A DNA stretch of 64,000 bases from Piscinibacter gummiphilus (GCF_002116905.1 NZ_CP015118.1:4712001-4776000); one strand, 5' to 3'. Positions 8,024-17,750 are shown, numbered from the stretch's first letter. The notes: generated by a model from the sequence alone, not told the origin. Program-made: numbers and translations.

Positions 8024-9568
8024 TCACAGGCCGTGGCGGGCGATCAGCACGACCCACACCACGTGAAGCGCGAGGAAGACCCCCATCACGCCGGCGAAGC
8101 GGTAGATGTCGCGCTTGCGGCGCGAGCGCTGCTCGGGGCCGCGGATCAGCGACACGGAACCGAGGATCGGGCGGTCGGACAACTGCTGCAGCACCGCAAG
8201 GGAATCGACGGTGGGACGCAGGCGGCCGAGGCCGAACACCGCGGCACCGGCGAGCGCCAGCGAGGCGAACATCGCCAGCACGGCCAGCACCTTGCGGCTC
8301 GGGAACACCGGCGTGGGCGCCACGCGGGGCGGTTCCACGATGCGGAAGTCGGCGAGCTGCGACGACTGGTCGATCTTGACGCCGAGCGAGGCGGCCTCGC
8401 GGCGCGACACCAGCTGCTCGTAGTTCTTGCGCACGATGTCGTAGTCGCGGTTGAGCTGGGCGAGGTCGGCCTCGACCTGCGGCATGCGGTTGGCGAGCGC
8501 CCGGACCTGCTCGAGGCGGCCCTGCTGCACGGTCAGCTGCGAGCGCAGCGATGCGATGTTGGCCTCGGCCTCGGCGAGCGACACCCGCAGGCGCTGGTAC
8601 ACCGGGTTCGTGGCCGCGGCGCCACGGCCCCGGCCGTTGCCCTTGGCCTTGCCCTCGGCCTCTTCCTTGATCTGGCGTTCGATGGACGCGATCATGCGGC
8701 GCGCGCTGATCACGTCGGGGTGGTCGTCGGTGTAGCGGCGCAGCAATTCGTCGAGCACACGGTACTGCGCCTGCAGGCGCTGCTCCAGCTCGCTCGGCTG
8801 GGCGGCCACGCTCGGCAGCGATTCGGGGGGCAGCTGCGGGTCTTCGTTCTGCAGTTCGCGCTTGAGGGCGTCGCGCGACTGCTCGGCCGACGACAGCTCC
8901 AGGCGCAGCTTCGCCACCTCGTCCGACAGCGAGGCCAGGCGCGTGAAGTGGTCCTGGTTGGCCGTGCCGGTGACGCCGAAGTTCTGGATCTTGAAGTCCT
9001 TCAGGCGGTTTTCCGCGTGGACCAGCTTCGCTTCATAGTCCTTGATCTGTTCCTCGATGAAGCGGCTGGCTTCGGTGGAGTCGCGCTTCTTGGTGTCGGC
9101 GCTCGACTCCACGAAGATGGACACCAGCGCCTCGACCAGCCGCTGCGCCCGGGCCGGGTCGCTGTCGCGGTAGGTGATGGCGAAGAGGTTGCCGGAACCG
9201 CTCGGGGACACCTTGATGGAATCCTTGAGCTTCTCGAGCTGCCGGTCGTACTGGCTGGCCTCGGGCTGCTCCAGGCCGATGTGCGGGTTCTGGAACAGGC
9301 GTTCGACGTTCGGCCGCGAGATCAGCGTGCGGGCCAGCATGCGCACCTGCTGGTCGATGTCGGGCTGGAACGCGAGGCCGGCCATCAGCGGCTTCAGCAC
9401 GGTCTGGGTGTCGACGTAGATGCGCGCGGACGCCTCGTAGCGGTCGCGGACGAGGAACACCAGGAGCCCGAGCACCAGCGCGAGGCCCCAGGCGATGGTC
9501 GCGGCGAGCCAGCGGCGATCCCACATCCGCCTCACGTCGTACCGCAGCATCGTCAAGAATATTTGCAT
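8024..9568 (-). CDS. Polysaccharide chain-length determinant (Wzz/Wzc periplasmic type)
   Basis: The 514-aa protein starts MQIFLTMLRYDVRRMWDRRW, followed by a first membrane helix (about 23-42). A long periplasmic region holds extended coiled coil, including an N-terminal Wzz domain (RYEASARIYVDTQTVLKP), and is followed by PPRVAPTPVFPSR before the second helix. A third hydrophobic stretch closes the protein. It lacks its own kinase domain, which is encoded by the next gene 13 bases away. This layout matches the TIGR03007 chain-length proteins of PEP-CTERM loci. It is expected to form the periplasmic ring coupling synthesis to the export lipoprotein. Confidence 0.88.
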   Translation of the reverse strand: MQIFLTMLRYDVRRMWDRRWLAATIAWGLALVLGLLVFLVRDRYEASARIYVDTQTVLKPLMAGLAFQPDIDQQVRMLARTLISRPNVERLFQNPHIGLEQPEASQYDRQLEKLKDSIKVSPSGSGNLFAITYRDSDPARAQRLVEALVSIFVESSADTKKRDSTEASRFIEEQIKDYEAKLVHAENRLKDFKIQNFGVTGTANQDHFTRLASLSDEVAKLRLELSSAEQSRDALKRELQNEDPQLPPESLPSVAAQPSELEQRLQAQYRVLDELLRRYTDDHPDVISARRMIASIERQIKEEAEGKAKGNGRGRGAAATNPVYQRLRVSLAEAEANIASLRSQLTVQQGRLEQVRALANRMPQVEADLAQLNRDYDIVRKNYEQLVSRREAASLGVKIDQSSQLADFRIVEPPRVAPTPVFPSRKVLAVLAMFASLALAGAAVFGLGRLRPTVDSLAVLQQLSDRPILGSVSLIRGPEQRSRRKRDIYRFAGVMGVFLALHVVWVVLIARHGL

Positions 9569-9773
9569 GGCCTGTCTGGTCTACAGCTGGAAGGAACCGG
9601 CAGCCGCCGGGACGACCGCCGCGGCACGGAACCGCGCCCGGAAGCCGGGCGACGACCCGTGCCGAGGGGAATGATGCACCGCCGGCTTGACGTCTGCGCG
9701 TTGGGCCGGTCTCGGGGGTGGAGATTCCGACGTCAGGATCCGGGGCCCGGGAAGGCGGGCCACGGCGCCGGGG

Positions 9774-10391
9774 TCAGAACCAGCTCTGCGGGACGATCAC
9801 GATGTCGCCCGGCAGCACCGGCACGTTGGCGGAGATGTCGCCGCGCTTGAGCAGGTCTTTCAGGCGGACGGAGTACTGCTTGCCGTTCTCGGAGCCCCGC
9901 ACGAGCACGGCGCCGTTGCCGTCGGCGTAGTCGGTGAGGCCGCCCACCTGGATCATCACGTCGAGCACCGTCATGTTCTGGCGGTACGCCACCGACTGCG
10001 GGCGCGCGGCCTCGCCGACGATGCGGATCTGCTCGGAATAGATGCCCTGGAAGGTGTTGACCACCACGGTCACGACCGGGTCGCGCACGTACTTGCCGAG
10101 CACCCCCTCCACCTCGCGGGCGAGGTCGACCGGGCTGCGGCCCGCGGCCACCAGGTCTTCCACCAGCGGGGTGGAGATGCGGCCGTCGGGCCGCACCGTG
10201 ACGATGGAGGACAGCTCGGGGTTGCGCCACACCACGATGTTGAGGGTGTCCAGGGGGCCGATGCGGTAACGCGCCTCGGCTGACACGGTGGCCTGGGGGG
10301 CCTGCGGGTAGTTGCCCATCGACCCGCAGGCCGACAGGAACACAGCCGACAGCAGCACGCTGCACAGCATCACGACACGCTTGGCACTCAT
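9774..10391 (-). CDS. Polysaccharide export lipoprotein (Wza-like)
   Basis: The 205-aa protein has a lipoprotein signal ending in VFLSACGS. A Poly_export domain (YRIGPLDTLNIVVWRNPELS) and a SLBB-like segment (IRIVGEAARPQSVAY) follow, and it ends PGDIVIVPQSWF. It should form the outer-membrane export channel or its periplasmic part. The frame opens 16 codons earlier, but ATG 10391 sits behind a good ribosome site (AAAGGGA) and begins the signal peptide. It follows the sugar transferase gene by 44 bases. The 205-base gap to the chain-length gene holds nothing I recognise. Confidence 0.88.
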   Translation of the reverse strand: MSAKRVVMLCSVLLSAVFLSACGSMGNYPQAPQATVSAEARYRIGPLDTLNIVVWRNPELSSIVTVRPDGRISTPLVEDLVAAGRSPVDLAREVEGVLGKYVRDPVVTVVVNTFQGIYSEQIRIVGEAARPQSVAYRQNMTVLDVMIQVGGLTDYADGNGAVLVRGSENGKQYSVRLKDLLKRGDISANVPVLPGDIVIVPQSWF

Positions 10392-10435
10392 TTGAATTTC
10401 CCTTTGCAATCCACTGAAACTGAACCGCACGTCAT

Positions 10436-11839
10436 TCAATGAGCACCTTCGCGGAAGAGCACCACGCTCACCGTTTCAATCAACACCAGGATGTCCAACA
10501 ACAGGGAGTTGTTCTTGACGTAGTAGAGGTCGTACTGGTGCTTCTTGCGTGCGTCATCGACGGATGCGCCGTAACTGTAACGAACCTGCGCCCAGCCGGT
10601 GACACCCGGCTTGATGCTGTGCCGCACATCATAGAACGGGATCACTTCCTTGAGTTCCTTCACGAACGTGGGACGTTCGGGGCGCGGACCCACCATGCTC
10701 ATCTCGCCCTTGAGGACACTGATCAGCTGGGGCAGTTCATCGATGCGGGTCTTTCGGATGAAGGCGCCCACGCGCGTCACCCGGGTGTCGTTCTTCTGGG
10801 CCCAGACGGCCTTGCCATCCTTCTCGGCGTCGGTGCGCATGCTGCGGAACTTCAGGCACATGAAGCCCTTGCCACCCAGGCCCACGCGTTCCTGGCTGTA
10901 GAGCACCGGGCCCTTGCTGTCGAGCTTGATGGCCAGCATCGTGAACAGCATGATCGGCGAGGCGATCAGCAGCAGCACCGACGAGCTGACGATGTCGAAC
11001 GTGCGCTTGGCGATCTTGCGGGCGCGGCCCTGCACGAAGCCGTGGCCGTACACGAGCCAGCTGGCCTTCAGGCTGTCGATGGGCACTTCCGACTTGGCGC
11101 GCTCGTAGAAGCCAGCCAGGTCGAGCACGGGGATGCCGCGGATGCGGCAGGCGAGCAGCTGGTCCATCGGGACGCCGCCGCCGCGCTGCTCGCGCACCGC
11201 GACGATGATTTCATCGACCTGGTTGGCGTCGACGATGTCCTCGATGGACTGGTCGCCGGCGAACACCGGGTGGCCGCGCATCGTGCCGCTCTGGGCCGCT
11301 TCCGGGTCGGTGGCGAAGAAGCCCACCACGTCGCGCTCGACGCGCTTGAGGGTCATCAGGTCGGTGGCCACGCTCTGGGCTTCCGGGCCGGTGCCGACGA
11401 TCAGCACGCGCGGGGTGGTGGCCAGGCGGCGCATGGCGAACAGCGCGCCGCGCACGACGACCAGGCCGACGAGCAGGTACAGCACCACCGACAGCATCAG
11501 TTGCTCGGCGTACTCGCGCTGGGCGAGCTGGTTCAGCACCAGGTAGGTCAGGTAGCCGCCGACGAGCAGCGCCACGAGCGTGCGACGGAGCATGGCACCG
11601 AAGGCGATGGGCGTGGGGCGGTACAGGCCGACGAAGGCGTACAGCAGCGACATCACCATCGCGAAGCCGCTCGCGAACAGGAAGATGTGCGGCGTGGTGA
11701 GGGCGGCCTGCGCCGACGAGCCCGGGACGAGGTGCAAGGACGAGGCGGCCATGAGGACCGCGAAGAAGCACAGCAACCCGTCGGCGATCATGCCGGCGAA
11801 GGTGGCGATGGAAACGTGGAGCTGGAACACTTTTAGCAT
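10436..11839 (-). CDS. Undecaprenyl-phosphate sugar phosphotransferase, PEP-CTERM/EpsB type (first gene of EPS operon)
   Basis: This enzyme starts repeat-unit synthesis by putting a sugar-1-phosphate on undecaprenyl phosphate. The 467-aa protein has four N-terminal membrane helices, then a CoA-binding-like Rossmann domain (VLIVGTGPEAQSVATDL). The C-terminal bacterial sugar transferase domain shows KRTFDIVSSSVLLL, KFRSMRTDAE, DELPQL, MVGPRPERP and GVTGWAQVRYSYGAS. The last motif and the ending match TIGR03013. Of two close ATGs, 11839 has AAGGATGAG at proper spacing; 11848 has AAGG too close. An open frame upstream to 12007 shows no conservation. It heads the operon behind a 409-base gap. Confidence 0.88.
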   Translation of the reverse strand: MLKVFQLHVSIATFAGMIADGLLCFFAVLMAASSLHLVPGSSAQAALTTPHIFLFASGFAMVMSLLYAFVGLYRPTPIAFGAMLRRTLVALLVGGYLTYLVLNQLAQREYAEQLMLSVVLYLLVGLVVVRGALFAMRRLATTPRVLIVGTGPEAQSVATDLMTLKRVERDVVGFFATDPEAAQSGTMRGHPVFAGDQSIEDIVDANQVDEIIVAVREQRGGGVPMDQLLACRIRGIPVLDLAGFYERAKSEVPIDSLKASWLVYGHGFVQGRARKIAKRTFDIVSSSVLLLIASPIMLFTMLAIKLDSKGPVLYSQERVGLGGKGFMCLKFRSMRTDAEKDGKAVWAQKNDTRVTRVGAFIRKTRIDELPQLISVLKGEMSMVGPRPERPTFVKELKEVIPFYDVRHSIKPGVTGWAQVRYSYGASVDDARKKHQYDLYYVKNNSLLLDILVLIETVSVVLFREGAH

Positions 11840-12248
11840 TTGGCTCATCCTTGTTGGGCTTGCACCCTCGTCGACCGGACCGGGAAATGCCCGGCCGTCA
11901 CGCAACGATTCGATGGCCGCAATTTTCGTTGGCGCCCCCCCTGGCACCATCCTCCAATTGAGGGTTCCCCCCCGTGATCGGGGGGGCCGAAAGGGAGGAA
12001 TCCACACTTGTCATCGCCCTGGAAAAACACCCCTTCGAGGCCCCCTTGAACGCACGTTCAGCGCATCGCCTGCCACAGGTCGATGGCACGCGACACCGCC
12101 CATCGGCGGCGCACGGCGGCGCTTCCGTGAACCAGGTCACGGATGGTGGCGAAACGGAGGATGAAGTTGGACGCCGAGGTTCCGGACGAGGCCATCGGCG
12201 CGCGGGCGGCATCCCGCCGCCGCGTGCGATCGGCGGATCAGCCGGAGA
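11840..12248 (-). promoter_or_regulatory. Upstream region of the EPS operon with C7/G7 hairpin
   Basis: The 409 bases between the EPS operon and ubiE contain no credible gene and must hold the operon promoter and the ubiE terminator. A simple hairpin with seven C (11967-11973), a 6-base loop and seven G (11980-11986) lies about 130 bases upstream of the first start codon. It resembles the C7/G7 element at 1540-1575. I looked for a sigma-54 -24/-12 element, which drives many PEP-CTERM EPS operons under PrsK/PrsR, and found no convincing match. Confidence 0.4.
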
Positions 12249-12980
12249 TCAGCACTTGATGCCGACGTGCAACGCCACCACACCCGCACTGAGGTTGTGG
12301 ACATCGACGTGGGCGAACCCGGCGGTCTTCATCATCGCCTTGAGTTCCTGCTGGCCCGGGTGCATGCGGATCGATTCCGCCAGGTAGCGGTAGCTCTCGG
12401 CATCACCCGCCACCACCTGCCCGATGCGGGGCAGCACCTTGAAGGAATACCAGTCGTACGCCTTCTCGAGGGGCTTGGCCACCTTCGAGAACTCGAGCAC
12501 CAGCAGCTTGCCGCCCGGGCGCAGCACCCGGTTCATCTCGGCGAGCGCGCGATCCTTGTGGGTCATGTTGCGCAGGCCGAAGGCCACGCTGACGAGGTCG
12601 AAGCTCGCGTCCGGGAACGGCAGGGCCTCGGCGTCGCAGGTCATCGTGGGCAGCACGAGGCCTTCGTCGAGCAGGCGGTCGCGGCCCTGGCGCAGCATCG
12701 CCTCGTTGATGTCGGTGTGCACCACGAGACCGCGGGCACCCACCTTCTTCGCGAACGCGCGGGACAGGTCGCCCGTGCCGCCGGCGATGTCGAGCACGCG
12801 GTCGCCTTCGCGCAGGCCGGCCACCGTGACGGTGTAGGCCTTCCACAGCCGGTGCAGGCCCATCGACATCAGGTCGTTCATCACGTCGTACTTCGACGCG
12901 ACGGAATCGAACACGCCCCGCACGCGGCCGGACTTCTCCTTCTCGTCGACGGTCTGGAAACCGAAGTGGGTGTTGCTCAT
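12249..12980 (-). CDS. ubiE: Ubiquinone/menaquinone biosynthesis C-methyltransferase UbiE
   Basis: The 243-aa SAM-dependent enzyme methylates the ring carbon of the ubiquinone precursor (and demethylmenaquinone where present). It shows the UbiE N-terminus (THFGFQTVDEKEKSGRV), the family motif YDVMNDLMSMGLHRLWK, the SAM loop VLDIAGGTGDLS, and the closing ESIRMHPGQQELKAMM with final HVGIKC. Length is standard for the family. The frame stays open upstream, but the ATG before SNTHFGF matches homologues and follows a GAGG-type site. It is the last gene of a four-gene operon, 23 bases after the DUF971 gene. Confidence 0.95.
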   Translation of the reverse strand: MSNTHFGFQTVDEKEKSGRVRGVFDSVASKYDVMNDLMSMGLHRLWKAYTVTVAGLREGDRVLDIAGGTGDLSRAFAKKVGARGLVVHTDINEAMLRQGRDRLLDEGLVLPTMTCDAEALPFPDASFDLVSVAFGLRNMTHKDRALAEMNRVLRPGGKLLVLEFSKVAKPLEKAYDWYSFKVLPRIGQVVAGDAESYRYLAESIRMHPGQQELKAMMKTAGFAHVDVHNLSAGVVALHVGIKC

Positions 12981-13003
12981 GGCGGAACCTCTTCTTGTCT
13001 GGG

Positions 13004-13420
13004 TCAGTGCGAATGTCCGCAGCCGGGGGCGGCGGGCGGGGGCATCTCGGTGTCGCGGGTGGCGCCGGCGGCGGCGAGGCGCGCCTCGTAGTCTCGCCAC
13101 AACTCGTCCTGCTTCTCGCCGAGGAAGTACAGGTACTCCCACGTGAAGATGCCCGAGTCGTGACCGTCGGAGAACCGGGGCTGGATGGCGTAGTGCCCCA
13201 CCTGGGACAGGTCGTCGAGGCCGACGCCGCGCTTGCCGGTCTGCAGCACCTCCTGGCCGGGCCCGTGGCCCTGCACCTCGGCGGACGGCGAGTACACGCG
13301 CATCAGCTCGAAGGGGATGCGGAACTGCTTGCCGTCGGCAAAACCGATCTCGAGCACGCGCGACTGCTGGTGCACGACGATCGACGTCGGCGCGGGCGTG
13401 TCCTTCGTGAGGCCGGCCAT
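13004..13420 (-). CDS. DUF971 (gamma-butyrobetaine hydroxylase-like N-terminal) protein
   Basis: The 138-aa protein carries the DUF971 fold: residues 12-100 contain RVLEIGFADGKQFRIPFELM and end in the family signature DGHDSGIFTWEYLYFLG. A His-rich tail (CGHSH) could bind metal. Small DUF971 proteins are linked in the literature to Fe-S cluster or Mrp-related functions, but the role here is unknown. It stands 5 bases after the HIT gene and 23 before ubiE, an arrangement common in Burkholderiales. Confidence 0.85.
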   Translation of the reverse strand: MAGLTKDTPAPTSIVVHQQSRVLEIGFADGKQFRIPFELMRVYSPSAEVQGHGPGQEVLQTGKRGVGLDDLSQVGHYAIQPRFSDGHDSGIFTWEYLYFLGEKQDELWRDYEARLAAAGATRDTEMPPPAAPGCGHSH

Positions 13421-13425
13421 GGCGG

Positions 13426-13854
13426 TCAGCTCGCGGCGACAGCGGCCCGCACCGCGTCGTCCAGCACCTCGAGCGGCAGCTTGAGCCGCGCGGCGGCGGC
13501 CGGCGCCACCTCGCGCTGGCGAGCGCCCCACACGGGATTGGGGAAGTGGCTGTCCCAGTCGAACCGGGCGATCACGTGCCAGTGCAGGTGCGGCACCATG
13601 TTGCCCAGCGACGCGAGGTTGATCTTCGTGGGCGACAGCCGCCCGCGCAGCACCGACTCGACCCGCGCGACCACGTCCAGGCAGGTGGCGCGATCGGCCG
13701 GGGACAGGTCGGTGAACTCGGCCACATGGGCGGTCCACACCACGCGGTAGAACGCCGGGAAGTCGGCGTCGGCCACGCGGATCACGCGCCACGTCGGGCC
13801 GGACGCGACGGGCACGCCGCCCGGCTGCTCGCAGAGCTCGCAGGCGACCGGCAT
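13426..13854 (-). CDS. HIT family protein
   Basis: The 142-aa protein contains the histidine triad as PHLHWHVIARF (about residues 88-98) and the upstream helix typical of HIT hydrolases (nucleotide phosphoramidase or dinucleotide hydrolase activity). An N-terminal CELCEQPGG may bind zinc, as in Hint-type proteins. Its ATG overlaps the stop of the large oxidoreductase gene (TGATG), so translation is probably coupled. The substrate cannot be told from sequence. Confidence 0.88.
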   Translation of the reverse strand: MPVACELCEQPGGVPVASGPTWRVIRVADADFPAFYRVVWTAHVAEFTDLSPADRATCLDVVARVESVLRGRLSPTKINLASLGNMVPHLHWHVIARFDWDSHFPNPVWGARQREVAPAAAARLKLPLEVLDDAVRAAVAAS

Positions 13855-16800
13855 CAGACCAGCACCCGTTCGATGCCGCCGTCGTTCGCACGGCGCACAT
13901 AGTCGGGCATCCAGTCGGGGCCGAGGATCTTGTTGGCCATCTCGACGACGATGTAGTCGGCCTCGAGCAGGCCGTTGTTCAGGTCGTTGCCGTAGCGGCT
14001 CAGGCCCTGCAGGCAGGACGGGCAGCTCGTGAGGATCTTCACGTCGCCCTGGGCGCCCACCTCGCTGCTGGCACGCAGCGCGGCCTCGTTCTTCTTCAGC
14101 TCTTCTTCCTTGCGGAAGCGGATCTGCGTCGAGATGTCGGGGCGCGTCACGCCGAGCGTGCCGCTTTCGCCGCAGCATCGTTCGCTCTTGAGCACGTTGT
14201 CGCCCACGAGCGCCTTGACCGTCTTCATCGGGTCCTGGAGCTTCATCGGCGTGTGGCACGGGTCGTGGTACAGGTACCCGCCCTGCCCGCCGAGCGTGAT
14301 GCCCTTCTCGAGCAGGTACTCGTGGATGTCGATGATGCGGCAGCCCGGGAAGATCTTGTCGAACTGGTAGCCCTGCAGCTGGTCGTAGCACGTGCCGCAG
14401 CTGACCACCACCGTCTTGATGTCGAGGTAGTTCAGCGTGTTGGCCACGCGGTGGAACAGCACGCGGTTGTCCGTGATGATCTTGTCGGCCTTGTCGAACT
14501 GGCCGCTGCCGCGCTGCGGGTAGCCGCAGCACAGGTAGCCCGGCGGCAGCACCGTCTGCACGCCCGCGTGCCACAGCATCGCCTGCGTGGCGAGGCCCAC
14601 CTGCGAGAACAGGCGTTCCGAGCCGCAGCCGGGGAAGTAGAACACCGCCTCGGTCTCGGCCGTGGTGGCCTTCGGGTCGCGGATGATCGGGACGTAGTCC
14701 TTGTCCTCGATGTCGAGCAGCGCACGCGCCGTCTTCTTCGGCAGCCCGCCCGGCAGCTTCTTGTTGATGAAGTGGATCACCTGCTCCTTGATGGGCGCGG
14801 TGCCCACCGAGGAGCGCGGGGCGGCGGTCTGCTTCTTCGCGAGGCCGCGCAGCAGGTTGTTCGCGAGACGCTGCGCCTTGAAGCCCACGTCCACCATGCC
14901 CATGCGCAGCAGCTTGATGGTCTCGGGATTCGTGGCGTTGAGCATCATCATGGCCATCTTGTTGCCCGGACGGAAGCTCTTCTTCCCCATCTTGGTCAAC
15001 AGGTTGCGCATGTTCATCGACACGTCGCCGAAGTCGATCTTGACCGGGCACGGCGTGAGGCACTTGTGGCACACGGTGCAGTGGTCGGCCACGTCCTCGA
15101 ACTCGGCCCAGTGCTTGATGCTGACGCCGCGGCGGGTCTGCTCCTCGTAGAGGAACGCCTCGACGAGCAGCGACGTGGCGAGGATCTTGTTGCGCGGGCT
15201 GTAGAGCAGGTTCGCGCGCGGCACGTGCGTGGCGCACACGGGCTTGCACTTGCCGCAGCGCAGGCAGTCCTTCATCGAGTTGGCGATGTCGCCGATGTCG
15301 CTCTGCTGCATGATGAGCGACTCGTGCCCCATCAGGCCGAAGCTGGGCGTGTAGGCGTTGGTCAGGTCGGCCTTGAGGCCGTCGAACGCGGCGCCGCGCA
15401 GCAGCTTGCCCTTGTTGAAGCGGCCTTCGGGGTCGATGCGCTGCTTGTAGTCGCTGAAGTCGCGCAGCTCGGCGTCGCTCAGGAACTCGAGCTTCGTGAT
15501 GCCGATGCCGTGTTCGCCCGAGATCACGCCGTCGAGCGAGCGGGCCAGCACCATGATGCGCGCCACGGCCTCGTGGGCCGTCTGCAGCATCTCGTAGTTG
15601 TCGCTGTTGACCGGGATGTTCGTGTGCACGTTGCCGTCGCCGGCGTGCATGTGCAGCGCCACCCACACGCGGCCGCGCAGCACGTCCTTGTGGATGCGCA
15701 CGCACTCGTCGACGATGGGCGACAGCGCCGAACCCGCGAAGATCTGCTGCAGCGGGCCGCGGATCTGCGTCTTCCACGATGCGCGCAGCGTGTGGTCCTG
15801 CAGGTCGAAGAAGTAGCTGCGGCCGACGTCGGGCTGGATCACGTCCAGCTGCTGAAGCCACTGCGACCACAGGTCGCGCACCTCGCGCAGCAGCGTCAGG
15901 GCCTGCTGCACGCGGTCTTCCAGCAGTTCGGCCGAGGCGATCTCGCCGGCGTCGTCGCTCTTGCCCAGCGGCAGGTTGCCGCGCAGGAAGAAGCTCTCCA
16001 GCGCGTCCACCAGCGCCAGCTTGTTGCGCAGGCTCAGCTCGATGTTGATGCGCTCGATGCCGTTGGTGTACTCGCCCATCCGCGGCAGCGGGATCACCAC
16101 GTCCTCGTTGATCTTGAAGGCGTTGGTGTGCTTGCTGATGGCGGCGGTGCGCTTGCGGTCGAGCCAGAACTTCTTGCGGGCGTCGGCGCTCACCGCGACG
16201 AACCCTTCGCCGGCACGGCCGTTGGCCAGGCGCACCACCTCGCTGGTGGCGCGGGCCACGGCGTCGGGGTCGTCGCCGGCGATGTCGCCGATCAGCACCA
16301 TCTTCGGCAGGCCGCCGCGCTTGCTCTTCGTGGCGTAGCCCACGGCCTTCAGGTAGCGGTCGTCGAGGTGCTCGAGGCCGGCCAGGATGGCGCCGCCGGC
16401 CTTGGCCTCGGCGAACATGAAGTCCTTGATCTCGACGATGGACGGCACGGCGTCCTTCGCGTTGCCGAAGAACTCCAGGCACACGGTGCGCGTGTGGGCG
16501 GGCATCTTGTGCACGACCCAGCGGCAGCTGGTGATCAGGCCGTCGCAGCCTTCCTTCTGGATGCCGGGCAGGCCGGCCAGGAACTTGTCGGTGACGTCCT
16601 TGCCGAGGCCTTCCTTGCGGAAGGTGCGGCCCGGGACCACGAGGCGCTCGGTGCGCTCGACGGTCTTGCCGGAGGCGTCGAAGTACTTCAGCTCGAACGT
16701 GGCCGTTTCCACGTCGTGGATCTTGCCGAGGTTGTGGTCGAGGCGGGTGACCTCGAGCCACTTGGCTTCCGGCGTGACCATGCGCCACGAGGCCAGGTTG

Positions 16801-17750
16801 TCGAGCGCGGTGCCCCACAGCACGGCCTTCTTGCCGCCGGCGTTCATGGCCACGTTGCCGCCGACGCACGAGGCTTCGGCCGAGGTCGGGTCCACCGCGA
16901 AGACGAAACCGGCCCGCTCGGCGGCGTCGGCCACGCGCTGGGTGACCACGCCCGCTTCGGTCCAGATGGTGGCGACGTCGCGGTCGAGGCCCGGCAGGCG
17001 GACGTGCTCCACCTCGGTCATGGCCTCGAGCTTCTCGGTGTTGATGACCGCGCTGTTCCACGTGAGCGGCACGGCGCCGCCGGTGTAGCCGGTGCCGCCC
17101 CCGCGCGGGATGATGGTGAGGCCCAGCTCGATGCAGTGCTTCACCAGCGAGGCCATCTCGGCCTCGGTGTCCGGGGTCAGCACGACGAACGGGTACTCGA
17201 CGCGCCAGTCGGTCGCGTCGGTCACGTGGGCCACGCGCGAGAGGCCGTCGAACTTGATGTTGTCCTTGGCCGTGTGGCGGCCGAGCACCTTCGTGGCCCG
17301 GCGGCGCAGCTCGGCGACCTGCTCGAACTGCTCGGCGAAGGCGGTCACGGCCCGGCCGGCGGCGTCCAGCAGTTCACCCACGGAGGCGTCGCGGGCGGCG
17401 TCGGACGCCGGGTCGCGGCGGTGCTGCACCTCGTTCAGCCGGTGGTGCAGCGCCTCGATGAGCAGGCGGCGGCGCTTCGGGTTGTCGAGCAGGTCGTCCT
17501 GCAGGTACGGGTTGCGCTGGACGACCCAGATGTCGCCGATCACCTCGTACAACATGCGGGCGGATCGGCCCGTCTGGCGTTCCTCGCGGAGTCGGTCCAG
17601 CAGTTCCCAGGCGCGGGGGCCCAGGATGCGGATCACGATCTCGCGGTCGGAGAACGAGGTGTAGTTGTACGGGATCTCGCGCAACCGGGGCGCATGGTGG
17701 GCAGCGTCGACCGCGGCGGCGATGTGATTGAGCGGGAGGGGTGCGTTCAT
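13854..17750 (-). CDS. FAD/FMN-binding oxidoreductase with Fe-S and CCG domains (D-lactate dehydrogenase-like)
   Basis: The 1298-aa protein combines an N-terminal DUF3683-like region, an FAD_binding_4 domain with PRGGGTGYTGGAVPL, an FAD-oxidase C domain (HMHAGDGNVHTNIP) and two 4Fe-4S motifs (CLRCGKCKPVC, CTVCHKCLTPCP). Cysteine-rich CCG domains follow (CCGYPQRGSGQ, YHDPCHTPM, CCGESGTLG). This is the standard architecture of the giant betaproteobacterial 2-hydroxyacid dehydrogenase family related to GlcD plus GlpC. It should oxidise a D-2-hydroxy acid and pass electrons to quinone; the exact substrate is open. ATG 17750 with GGAG just upstream was chosen over an ATG 18 bases earlier. It heads the operon ending in ubiE. 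Confidence 0.85.
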   Translation of the reverse strand: MNAPLPLNHIAAAVDAAHHAPRLREIPYNYTSFSDREIVIRILGPRAWELLDRLREERQTGRSARMLYEVIGDIWVVQRNPYLQDDLLDNPKRRRLLIEALHHRLNEVQHRRDPASDAARDASVGELLDAAGRAVTAFAEQFEQVAELRRRATKVLGRHTAKDNIKFDGLSRVAHVTDATDWRVEYPFVVLTPDTEAEMASLVKHCIELGLTIIPRGGGTGYTGGAVPLTWNSAVINTEKLEAMTEVEHVRLPGLDRDVATIWTEAGVVTQRVADAAERAGFVFAVDPTSAEASCVGGNVAMNAGGKKAVLWGTALDNLASWRMVTPEAKWLEVTRLDHNLGKIHDVETATFELKYFDASGKTVERTERLVVPGRTFRKEGLGKDVTDKFLAGLPGIQKEGCDGLITSCRWVVHKMPAHTRTVCLEFFGNAKDAVPSIVEIKDFMFAEAKAGGAILAGLEHLDDRYLKAVGYATKSKRGGLPKMVLIGDIAGDDPDAVARATSEVVRLANGRAGEGFVAVSADARKKFWLDRKRTAAISKHTNAFKINEDVVIPLPRMGEYTNGIERINIELSLRNKLALVDALESFFLRGNLPLGKSDDAGEIASAELLEDRVQQALTLLREVRDLWSQWLQQLDVIQPDVGRSYFFDLQDHTLRASWKTQIRGPLQQIFAGSALSPIVDECVRIHKDVLRGRVWVALHMHAGDGNVHTNIPVNSDNYEMLQTAHEAVARIMVLARSLDGVISGEHGIGITKLEFLSDAELRDFSDYKQRIDPEGRFNKGKLLRGAAFDGLKADLTNAYTPSFGLMGHESLIMQQSDIGDIANSMKDCLRCGKCKPVCATHVPRANLLYSPRNKILATSLLVEAFLYEEQTRRGVSIKHWAEFEDVADHCTVCHKCLTPCPVKIDFGDVSMNMRNLLTKMGKKSFRPGNKMAMMMLNATNPETIKLLRMGMVDVGFKAQRLANNLLRGLAKKQTAAPRSSVGTAPIKEQVIHFINKKLPGGLPKKTARALLDIEDKDYVPIIRDPKATTAETEAVFYFPGCGSERLFSQVGLATQAMLWHAGVQTVLPPGYLCCGYPQRGSGQFDKADKIITDNRVLFHRVANTLNYLDIKTVVVSCGTCYDQLQGYQFDKIFPGCRIIDIHEYLLEKGITLGGQGGYLYHDPCHTPMKLQDPMKTVKALVGDNVLKSERCCGESGTLGVTRPDISTQIRFRKEEELKKNEAALRASSEVGAQGDVKILTSCPSCLQGLSRYGNDLNNGLLEADYIVVEMANKILGPDWMPDYVRRANDGGIERVLV

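Noticed and set aside
11840..12060. Sigma-54 promoter for the EPS operon
   Set aside because: GG and GC dinucleotides occur but not at the required 10-base spacing with the TGGCAC/TTGC context, so I did not annotate it.
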